Below are positions 55,547 through 64,000 of a stretch of 64,000 nt of DNA, in pieces. Made by a program: the position numbers and the translations under genes. The notes below the pieces were generated by a model that saw nothing but the letters and a program-made list of their open reading frames with translations, did not search any database and was not told the DNA's origin. The stretch comes from Magicicada septendecula. Taxonomy: Eukaryota; Arthropoda; Insecta; Hemiptera; Cicadidae. The number at the start of each line of letters is the position of its first letter. Position 1 is the stretch's first letter. The stretch lies in assembly GCA_034769895.1 (NCBI GenBank), contig CM068371.1:399543469-399607468 (forward strand), in the 5' to 3' direction.

Positions 55547-57483
55547 TCAGGATTCTACAATTTTTCATCCTTGTAAGGATGACGTTGGCATTCTATAGAA
55601 GATGAGCTGTCCTGTCAAAATGACAGTTCTGTAGCCTGAATGTTAAGTCTCTTTATTCTCTAGGACAGACAGAAGGAAGTAGTATTTTCAAACTTGTACA
55701 TTCTGAAAACAATCCTACCCAAAACGATGGATTTAATAGGTTTTTACAGGTTTTGTAAACTACAAACAGGCTCACTGTTATCTAATCTATCTACACAAAA
55801 ATAATGTGAATACATTTTTTTCCTAATGTCTGTTAAAAACTAAGTTGTATGCTACAATTATACAGTATTGATTGTAGCAGAAAATAAATTCCTGTAATTA
55901 CTTTTTATTAAAAAACAATTTAAAATTTCAATTTGTACATTGTATGAACAAGAATCACAATATGAATTAATAACTTTATAGCAAACCCATTTTACTGTGT
56001 ATGTTTTTATTTAAAATTTTCAGATATGATGATACATGACCTTACTTATAATTACATTACAATAAAAAAAAATATAATGATATTATAACATCCATGTATA
56101 TGTCTTATATGTCTTTGTATACACAAATTGCACTATTGGCAGTCTTTTCAACACTGTAAGTTTTAATTTATGACATAATTTGAAGAAAACCTTTACATAA
56201 ATAAATGAGGCCCCAACATATGAATTTTAAGAAAAATTTATAGGATTCAGTACCTTACAACTTATTATAATTATTATTGAATAATTTTGTTATTTTGAGG
56301 TCCACCAGTTATTGTAATTAACAGATAGTAAATGCAGTTAACTGGACACGTCAAGCTGCTAATACCAGACACTGGTCTGGAGAAACCCTTATCAGATGAA
56401 TGAGAAGCCACGTCACAATGGAAAAGCAGAGTCTGGTATTCATATAGTGAGGCCAATATTTTTTACAACTATTGACACCGTGGTACAATAAAAATTCTAC
56501 GCCAAACTGACTGATGACTTCTCTTCTGGTGAGATCTACTTCTCTTGAACCCGTCTGTAATTCACTCTTTCATGAAAAAGAGTTATCAGCAAAGATTTGT
56601 GGCCTGCATATTTCTTAGATTAATCTGCATACAATTTACTTATGGAACGTTCTTGAAGTATAAACTGTATCACCACAACTTTAAAATAGACAGCCAGAGA
56701 ATATTCAAGAAATGCTGCTGAGGCTAATACTGTTTTGAGCCAATACTTAACAGGCATATCAATGTTGCTATTCCAGTACCTTTTTATTTTATTTTATTTT
56801 TTTGGAGAATCACTAAAATAAAATGTGAATCTGAAATATGAAAAAAAAGAACGCGCCTTTCTTGCCTGAACAGTGAACGACACTTTCCAGCTTAACTGGG
56901 GAGCATTCAGTTTATAAAATACATTAACTTTAATTAATTACAAAATGTGATAAGGCCTTTTGCATATAATTATTTCTTGTCCATACTTATACCATATTTT
57001 AAGTTCACAAATGAAAAATTACACTTCTACTGGAAACAAATTTTTGTTTTCCTTATAAGTAAAATTAATAAAAAAAACTCTTAATCAATATTTAGATTTT
57101 TTTGTTAGCACATAAAAATTACCCTACTTTATTCTTAACTTAAAACTGTTTCTCTATAGTACTAATGCAACCAATGAATTAACATTACCTTCTACATAAT
57201 TTAATAACGTCATAATCACTTTCATCATCTTAGTTCTACTTTTTGTTTTATATTAATTTTAGACAACGTATGACTACCGATTCAAAATTATAAAAACAAC
57301 ACAAAACAAACCAATTTGCCTTACACATAAACGATAATTATTCAATTATAAGTTCAAATAAAACATGGTAAATGTTCATATGTCAATTTAAATGTGGTAA
57401 AATCGCATTATACAAACGAAACCAACTTAAAATTAGGAGTCATAATACCATAATTAGGAGTCATTTTATTCATAATGAAATAT
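55547..57483. other. AT-rich DNA, no gene recognised
   Basis: The frame at 56274-56456 has no motif. No terminal repeats or RNA gene were noted. Confidence 0.5.
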
Positions 57484-57550
57484 ATACGAAAATTAAACAT
57501 ATACGAAAATTAAACATATATGAAAATTAAACATATACGAAAATTAAACC
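57484..57550. repeat. 17-bp minisatellite, four units
   Basis: ATACGAAAATTAAACAT repeated four times with single-base variants. Confidence 0.9.
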
Positions 57551-57744
57551 CACTGAAGTTTTCCTTTTTTATAAATAAAAAAGGAATCATTAACTGTTCA
57601 CAAATCCACGTTCCCCAATTTATAGCTAGACACATCAGCTGAAGGTGTGTTCTTTAAAAAATTGATCCAATTATTCCAACAGACGTGTGGAGAGGAAGAT
57701 AACATTATTTCTTAATACCACATCAGTGATAATTTGTTTGTTAT

Positions 57745-58038
57745 CTGAAACAAAATAGAACACATGTTAAAAGAAATGTACAAATGTTTCAGCTTTCTTA
57801 AGAACAACCTATCGATGGTAATTCTTGCGGGGTTTCAATTGTCTAGCATAATCAATGCAAGCACTTTCTTAGAAAAATCTACATATAACCTGAAACAAAA
57901 TAGTACACATGTTACAAGAAATGTACAAATGTTTCACCTTTCTTAACAACAACCTATCGATGGTAATTCTTAGTACAGTGGAGTTTCAATTGTCTAGCAT
58001 AATCAATGCAATACTTTCTTGGAAAAATCTACATGTAA
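57745..58038. repeat. Tandem duplication, about 145-bp unit
   Basis: CTGAAACAAAATAG starts at 57745 and 57890. Both units share TGTACAAATGTTTCA, CAACCTATCGATGGTAATTC and TTGTCTAGCATAATCAATGC. The second unit has a few added bases. Confidence 0.9.
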
Positions 58039-58284
58039 CACAAATATTCAAAATTATTTTAAAAATTAATTTGATATAAAATCACAATTACATTCATACA
58101 TATTGTGTAAAAATGTATTGGGTACATTTAGAAAAGTACCACACAATGATTGGTTACAATATCCACAACAATATTGTGTGATCACTTTAGAATTTTCATT
58201 CTTTTTTTTCAGCAGTCAAATCCAATAAACGTCTAAGAACAGCAGTATCTAGCAAATAACTTAGAATTACATTATAAAAATTAT

Positions 58285-58420
58285 CATCTTCCCATCACGG
58301 TATAGGCAAGGTGCTGCCTGTTCCACCATCAAAGATCTTCCAGCCATATCCACCACTTCCTGGATGTCCCATAGGTTTATATTTCCCGACCTGTTTACCC
58401 CATCTTCAATCTGACATACT
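58285..58420 (-). pseudogene. Possible non-LTR tail relic
   Basis: The minus strand reads GKYKPMGHPGSGGYGWKI, faintly like the ..GHPGRPxxRW tail of insect non-LTR elements. It is short and of uncertain origin. Confidence 0.3.
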
Positions 58421-58689
58421 TTTTAAGTGTTCTTTCCACTGTTGTTTATGATCATTCATGTCTGAACTTTAATCTTTAATTTAAGTTGAAAACTTGTTAC
58501 TCTTCTCTTATGACTTAATTCTTTATATGATCAAATTTAGAACACCTTTTAACTCCTCTTTAAGAAAGCTGTTTCTGAGGCCTGTATTTTAATTTCTTGC
58601 TTCTTGGTTGTTGTCCATAATTCACACCCAACGGACAGTATGGGGACCGCCATTAACTTTTAAAACTTTAATTTTGTTATATACCCATA

Positions 58690-60065
58690 TTGTATTTATA
58701 GATTTAGCTAAAGCATATGACAGTGTGCCGCTTGCAATATTATGGAGAGCTATGGAATCAAGGAATAAGTAGTAAATATATAAAAGCAACTAAACACCTA
58801 TATAAAGATATGACAGCTCAAGTTAAAATAGGGAAAAGGATATTCAGCAAGATAAGTATTAATAAGGGATTGAAACAGGGTTGTTTCATAGCTCCGACTT
58901 TGTTTAAGATCTATTTAAATGAAGCCCTAATATCATGGCGGAAAAAATGCCATAATATGGGTGTACTAGTTGGAAATGACAGTATGTTTACAATACACTT
59001 TGCAGACAACCAGGCTATAATTGCAGAGGACGAAATTGATATAAGTTATATGCTTAGGAAACTAGCAGAAGAATATGCGAAATAGGGTCTCGAAATAAAT
59101 ACCTCAAAAACTTGAGTACCTTATAGTAGGCAGTGAAGGTCAAGACCTAGAACTAGAAACAAAAGTGATCAATAATATTTAAAACTTCAAGTATCTGGGC
59201 GTAACAATGATATCGAATGGTGGCACCAAACACGAAATAAAAGTAAGACTAGGACAATCTAAGACAGCAACAAAACAGTCTGCTTTGGAGTCCACGAATA
59301 ACAAAAAACAATAAAATCAGAATATATAAAACTATAGTCGAAAGTATAGGCCTATATAGAGCAGAACTGTGGGAAATTAATAAAAGTAATAAATCCATAG
59401 TAAGAGCTACGGAGATGGATTACTGGCAGAGGTGCTGTAGACTAACAAGACTAGATAGAGTGAGAAATCTAGAGATAATACAAGCGATGGGAATCAACCT
59501 TGACATTATAGAAACAATAGAAGTAAGAAGACTGAATTAGTTGGGACACCTAAAAAGAATGTGGGATGAGAGATGGCCAAGGAAGGTATGGGAATGGAAT
59601 TCACCCTCTAGAAGAAAAACAGATTAAAATTTTGACAAAACCGAAACATCAAAGCATGATAATGTTTTTAGGCTTTTGAAACGTATAATGTGGCTTACGT
59701 AAATCATTTCCAAACCACAGACGATCACAAACAGCGCATGTAAAACCAAATTTTATTCTCACTAAAACGTTTGCTAACCTCAATGTCAGCAGGGATTATT
59801 TCTGTCTTGATGTTTTTACATATCAAATTTCTAGACTGTGGGGAATCGAAAGTGTGGAAGCGTCACGTTTTTCGATGAAGTTTTTGTGGAATGACCCCCA
59901 GCCTAAAAACATTATCATGTTACAAAAAGGAAGACCTAAACATTAATGCAAAATGGACATCGAAGATGCAATGAATGCAAGAGGACTTACAGAACAGGAC
60001 TGTGTAGACCGGCGCCAGTGGAAGCTAGGATGCAAGAGGCGGCACCAGCCATAATTAAATCCGCT
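58690..60065 (+). pseudogene. Non-LTR retrotransposon reverse transcriptase relic
   Basis: Plus strand. It begins IDLAKAYDSVPLAILW (first catalytic Asp region), then after a frame change NKGLKQGCFIAPTLFKIYLN and FADNQAIIAED. The active-site FADD has become FADN. Further broken frames carry the thumb region and LGHLKRMWDERWPRKVWEW. After an inserted element (59655-59919) the tail resumes at about 59957 with EDAMNARGLTEQDCVDRRQW, the usual C-terminal motif. The 5' half of the element is missing. It lies 1.5 kb downstream of the RB1CC1 stop, in the opposite orientation. Confidence 0.85.
59655..59919. mobile_element. Small inverted-repeat element splitting the non-LTR relic
   Basis: CATGATAATGTTTTTAGGC (59655-59673) is the exact complement of 59901-59919. 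The 265-bp unit has no coding sequence and separates two parts of one retrotransposon tail. A target duplication was not apparent, so the superfamily is undecided. Confidence 0.65.
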
Positions 60066-61607
60066 AAGAAAAATTTGTTATACATTAAATTTTATTATTT
60101 GTATATGTATTACAGTAACCCTTTTTACAAATAACTTTAACAATTTAGAATTAATTTTTTTTCTTACACCGTTTGTTTCTGTCCTCATTACAAACACAAT
60201 TATTCTCATGCACTTCCTTCTTCTTTCACCTTTTAACTCTCTCAGTATCTACTTCTTCAGTCTTTTGTTACTCTTCTGTAGACAATAGACATATATTGCC
60301 AAATGTTATGTACTGCTGCAATCAGCCTCCTCAGAGCTCTATCTACTCTTCCTTATGCCTCTTGAGGTCTATCAATCTAGACTAACTTTGTTTCCACTTA
60401 CTTGTGTCAAGCTCTTTAATCTGTCAAGTCTTCCTTGGCTTGTTTTTATTTTCCTTCAAGCCTTGAGAATTTCTTTTCCTATTACAGAATTTGAGGGGTA
60501 GCAGAGTTCTTTTCATTCTTCTCCATATAGCCTCCTTCTGAGGGCATTGGTGGAATTTGCATATGAGGTAGTTTCACAAAAGGGATTAGTGTCCCTATGC
60601 CATGCACGTAACAAGTTATCCCCCTCCCCAAAGAAGTGTAGAGAGGAGCCTTGCATGGGATTAAATATGAAGATTGCAACCGGCATTGTGTGTATGAGTT
60701 TATCTATTTATCATGGAACAAATATGTAGACCCATCTCAAGGATAACTCCTCACTTCTTCAATAACAATATTGGAGTGAAAGGGGCATCCTTCTATGGGG
60801 ACTGGACAAATGATGCGTTATGATGGATGGCCAGTCTTGCCTCCATCTTACCTCACAATGCACTTGGGATAAAACATTTGGGGTAATTTTTCTAATACCC
60901 CAACTTCAAAGTGTAAACTATATGGTACAAGAAATACTGGCTTTAGATGTAAAGATCAAAGACATAGAAAGAGAATTTTATGAGACACAGTAAGAAAACT
61001 TTATAAGAAGATCAACTGTGAATCTGGAAAAGATGGGAATATTATGATCCCTGTATTGATGAAGGAGACGAAGAAATTTTTCTCCTTAACCTAGGCTCAA
61101 CTGAGCAAATACAGAATTCATGGCATTAAGACTTACATTAGACTCAGCTACACAGGTATATGTCTACAAGACAGACATATATGTATGCATGTCTGTCTAT
61201 CTGTCTGGTATATTTTGATAAAATTAGTCTGTTCCTTTGGCACAAAAAATTATTTTCAACAATTATTGAAACACTCCCCACCTACACACATACATCTCAA
61301 CATTTGTTAAATTATTATATACATCCACCAAAATTTGTTAAATTACAAAACAATTCCATAACAACAAACTGATTCCAAAAATACTGAACTCATGTAGAAG
61401 CTGTTTTAATTACGCAACAACAGGCATCTACAAAACCACAACTACTGTTAATTATTTCAACAGTGCAGCAACTAGCTTCACACTTTCAAGAATAATTTAA
61501 CAATAACTTTTCCTAATAACAATTTATACAGTACTGTATAGTTATCATGTTATTAATATTCCATTTGACACTTACAAGTAACTTGATTTAATTAATCTAA
61601 GTGAAGG
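60066..61607 (-). other. Region downstream of RB1CC1, possible 3' UTR
   Basis: It directly follows the RB1CC1 stop on the minus strand, so part should be 3' UTR. I cannot place the polyadenylation site. Short frames here (60173-60385, 60482-60729, 61160-61372) have no motif. Confidence 0.4.
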
Positions 61608-61715
61608 TTATGTAGTGGTGCTTGTAGACTGTGATCGTTGCGATATGGGCTGCAGGGGTTTCACTTTGATTCGGTAGAACTTGGTTCCCTTTGGTACTCT
61701 GTAGCGGTTTCCAGG
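61608..61715 (-). CDS. RB1CC1: RB1CC1/FIP200, last coding exon
   Basis: Minus strand: a TTTACAG acceptor precedes CCT GGA at 61715, phase 0, and the exon ends at TAA (61608-61610), 35 codons plus stop. It encodes YRVPKGTKFYRIKVK, matching the extreme C-terminus of RB1CC1 (RFxVPxGTKFYRVK), the last strands of the claw domain that binds autophagy receptors. A Ser/Thr/Gln-rich tail of about 17 residues (PLQPISQRSQSTSTTT) follows. The exon is balanced in GC, unlike the surrounding AT-rich DNA. Identification rests on this exon and the two upstream ones read together. Confidence 0.9.
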   Translation of the reverse strand, partial: PGNRYRVPKGTKFYRIKVKPLQPISQRSQSTSTTT

Positions 61716-62426
61716 CTGTAAACAATTTACACATTTATAAACATTTGTTTCATGTAATCTAAATTTATATAGCACAGTGACTATGAATTTTGTCCTGTAT
61801 AATTTCTTCCTTATGGGTCGTTTGACATCAAATGACCTCTAAAAAGGTAAAGTTCCATAAACAAAAGAGACTTGTTTCTTTACATTACGATATTCTGTAT
61901 ATTCTAGCACATGTCGAAATGTGTGTTAGTTTTCATCTTTATATTTAGCACAGTTTTACGTGTACAGAGGGATCAATAATGAATAAATGAAATTTAATTC
62001 TTAAACTTGTTACACCAAACATACCAAGTTTAAGTTACAGTCCTTACAAATTCTGTAGAAGCAAGAAAAAACCCTATTATTTCAGCACTTCGTAACTACT
62101 TTGAATGAACCACAGAACACTGCAATGCTAACAGACAATTTTGCCACATACATTACAATTTAAGTTTTATCACGTACCTCTGGAATCCAATAAAATATTC
62201 AAACATTTCCCAATGTAAAACAAAAACACGCTGAAACTGACCAACTAACAAAAGATCATAACCAGGGAACAACTGAAACAACTATGGTCCTACCCTTGCC
62301 AATAATCAAATTATAAAACATGTCTGATTCACAAAATCTATATAGTATTCAGCTTCTCAGTAACAAAACAGAAATATCTGACTAAGGACTACCATACACA
62401 TAAATCTTCAAATATAATACACACTC

Positions 62427-62621
62427 CAACTTTGTTGTGTTTATTTGCTGAACTGCTACTTGTCATGTCCCGGACAAGTCTTTTCAGTGTTTCCACCATT
62501 TTCAAGTCCTAAAATCACGATTTTTTGTCGTGGTTTAGGACTTGAAAATGGTGGAAACACTGAAAGGACTCATCCGGGAACATGATAAGTAGCAGTTCAG
62601 CAAGTAAACACGACAAAGTTG
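62427..62621. repeat. Near-perfect palindrome, about 90-bp arms, in RB1CC1 intron
   Basis: CAACTTTGTTGTGTTTATTT on the left is complementary to the right end at about 62602-62621, and the arms stay paired to the centre, ATCACGA-TTTTTTG-TCGTGGT. The transcript would fold into a long hairpin of about 90 bp with few mismatches. It may be a foldback MITE; no target duplication is clear. Confidence 0.85.
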
Positions 62622-63097
62622 AAATTACAGAGACTGCTAATTCAAATAACAAGATGAGGAATACACACTTTTGAACAGTACACTGGCCTTCTTATTACAT
62701 CTCAAAGAATCATTAAGAAAGAGAATTAATGAGCACAGAGATGACTATTATAAAAAAACAAAAAAACTAGATTTGTAACACTGTAATATAACATGTCCAA
62801 TGAAATCTGGATATTTGTCTAGTTTTATCACAAAAGTAATGAGGTACCTCCCCGGCACATGCAATTCTTCTCAACTGAAAAGATGACGAGCTGGCCCATA
62901 GTATATAACTGAATCTGGACTCACACATCCTCAACATAACATAATATTCTCCCGATGACACAAATTCCACCTCTCACCAGATTCCTCACATATACACATG
63001 TATGAACATGACAATTTTGTGAAAAGGCTAAACAAAAACTGTTAGTTTTTTAAGAACAAACCACTATTCTGTTACTTTTTACTGTGAACTATGTATA

Positions 63098-63271
63098 CAG
63101 TGGAACGTCCATCTAATGCCCCTGTGATAAAACGCGACCCTTGATGTAACGCTCATTTTTCACGGTCCTGGCAAATTAAATAGTTAACTTGGGACCTTTA
63201 TATGAAGCGACCCTCGATATAAAGCACCTTTTGGCCAGTCCGCAGGAGAGGGTTATATCAAGGTTTTACTG
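63098..63271. mobile_element. Small pogo/Tigger-like MITE in RB1CC1 intron
   Basis: TA-CAGTGGAACGTCC at the left and GGTTTTACTG-TA at the right. The inside carries the alternating CCCCTGTGATAAAACGCGAC and CCTCGATATAAAGC type sequence seen in pogo-related ends (CAGTAAAACCTCGATATAA). 174 bp, no coding. Confidence 0.75.
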
Positions 63272-63534
63272 TATTTACATGATGATGAAAAGCTGTTTGA
63301 GAGAGCAAAATATTTCAAACCAATATTATTTTTTTCCTATATGTGTGTACTAAAACTTTAAATAAGAACATGACACATATTTCTTAAGTAATAACTCTCA
63401 TCTTTAAAATACACAAAAAGTATTAAGTCTGGTTTCATTAGTGGTGATTTATAGTTAGTTTTTCTTATATTTCTTTGTTTCATTATCTTAAATAACTGAA
63501 GTTCTTATTGTATGGAATCTAATATAGTACATAC

Positions 63535-63602
63535 TTTTCTAGCATGACAGTATTCTTTTTCTGTGACCACAGCCAAATTGTACAAGCGTCGCGGACTTCC
63601 AT
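63535..63602 (-). CDS. RB1CC1: RB1CC1/FIP200, penultimate coding exon
   Basis: Minus strand: TTTTACAG acceptor, 68 nt, GTATGT donor. It begins with the last two bases of a split codon (GAT) and encodes GSPRRLYNLAVVTEKEYCHARK. The EKEYCxAKK motif is a hallmark of the RB1CC1 C-terminal claw. Phases match both neighbours exactly (1 nt from the upstream exon, 0 into the last). Confidence 0.9.
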
Positions 63603-63720
63603 CTGTAAAAATGGAAGTTAGATAAATTACTTTTCACATTACACATTTACATTAATTTATTTACATAACAGTAAATCTGTACCAGGGGTAGAAATTATTT
63701 CTACTAAACAAATCACATAC

Positions 63721-63854
63721 CTGCTGGCACTTGCAAGTCCATAATTTCAAGGCAGTCTAAATGAACAAAAAATAATGATGAAGAGTCTTGTAAAACTGTA
63801 TAACTTTTGTAAGTTTCGTCCCACACTACTAGTACTGTGTCGCCAATATTGCAC
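63721..63854 (-). CDS. RB1CC1: RB1CC1/FIP200, third-from-last coding exon
   Basis: Minus strand: TTGACAG acceptor, 134 nt, GTATGT donor. Its 44 whole codons encode IGDTVLVVWDE, YTVLQDSSSLFFVHLD and LEIMDLQVPA. These are the first strands of the claw (GDxVLxxxDE...Y...S..L.FVH...LEALDL). In animals RB1CC1/FIP200 scaffolds the ULK1 autophagy-initiation complex and recruits cargo receptors through this domain. Upstream exons lie beyond the window; the sequence to 64000 is intron as far as I can see. Confidence 0.92.
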
Positions 63855-64000
63855 CTGTCAATGCAAAACGTAAATCAAAATTTGGTGTACAATAATAATA
63901 CGCTACTAAGTTACAAATCATTAGTAAACTAAAAAAAAGTAAATAACACTTTATCCTGTTCATATGTTTACTGATTACCAAGAGATATGTGGGAAATATA

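Larger units (their letters stand above)
61716..63534 (-). other. RB1CC1 last intron, 1819 bp
   Basis: Donor GTATGT (63529-63534 complement) and acceptor TTTACAG. Contains a hairpin-forming palindrome (62427-62621) and a small pogo-like element (63098-63271). The frame at 62767-62970 has no motif. Confidence 0.85.

Noticed and set aside
57484..58038. CRISPR-like array from short repeats
   Set aside because: A 17-bp minisatellite and a simple tandem duplication with no spacers; eukaryotic context.
62427..62621. Hammerhead ribozyme in the intronic palindrome
   Set aside because: GAAAC is present but no CTGANGA core lies at the right distance; it is just a long hairpin.

Overview
This is AT-rich animal (very probably insect) nuclear DNA. 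It holds no operons or bacterial features. The only host gene I can support is at the right edge, on the minus strand: the last three coding exons of the autophagy scaffold RB1CC1/FIP200 (61608-63854), with consensus GT-AG splice sites and in-phase joins. Nearly everything else recognisable is mobile DNA of many classes, heavily nested.

Layout. At 1-2200 there is a Penelope-like element (PLE) scrap split by a short non-LTR retrotransposon tail. At 2213-17146 a hAT-type shell (CAGTGCCGG inverted ends, 8-bp duplication AGTATACA) is split by a 14.4-kb gypsy-superfamily LTR retrotransposon (2450-16864; 4-bp duplication AAGT). That retrotransposon carries a foreign solo LTR inside gag and a PLE 3' fragment inside its 3' LTR. 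At 17.9-18.5 kb is a second, internally deleted hAT element. At 19.4-21.6 kb is a repeat cluster ending in a 560-bp head-to-tail dimer with a hammerhead-ribozyme fold in each unit. At 22-29.3 kb there is a mariner scrap, a dispersed inverted repeat, a non-LTR RNase H/tail relic and an inverted PLE pair. At 29361-32907 is a composite PLE with a 12-bp target duplication. At 35.9-37.0 kb is a long inverted repeat. At 38.4-45.4 kb a PLE palindrome with a 14-nt spacer is split by a Copia element with apparently identical LTRs (40347-44828). At 49.7-53.3 kb lie two mariner relics. At 53.6-55.5 kb is another composite PLE with a 13-bp duplication. At 58.7-60.1 kb is a non-LTR reverse transcriptase relic split by a small inverted-repeat element.

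Unifying observation. At the 3' ends of the PLE copies, and in the 560-bp dimer, the same architecture recurs: CTGANGA, one extra base, a short stem II, GAAA, a short mostly self-complementary stem III, a UH cleavage position, and a stem I that covaries between families. These are type I hammerhead ribozymes as described for Penelope-like elements and animal retrozymes. Around a dozen copies from about seven lineages are visible, from well preserved (53641-53686, 55416-55461, 21436-21484) to decayed. A second recurring theme is that PLE insertions are head-to-head composites. Two of these are bounded by one target-site duplication, so each looks like a single integration event.

Most elements are broken by stops, frameshifts or truncation. 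The Copia copy looks youngest and has one in-frame stop. Family assignments come from motif reading only; no database search was run.
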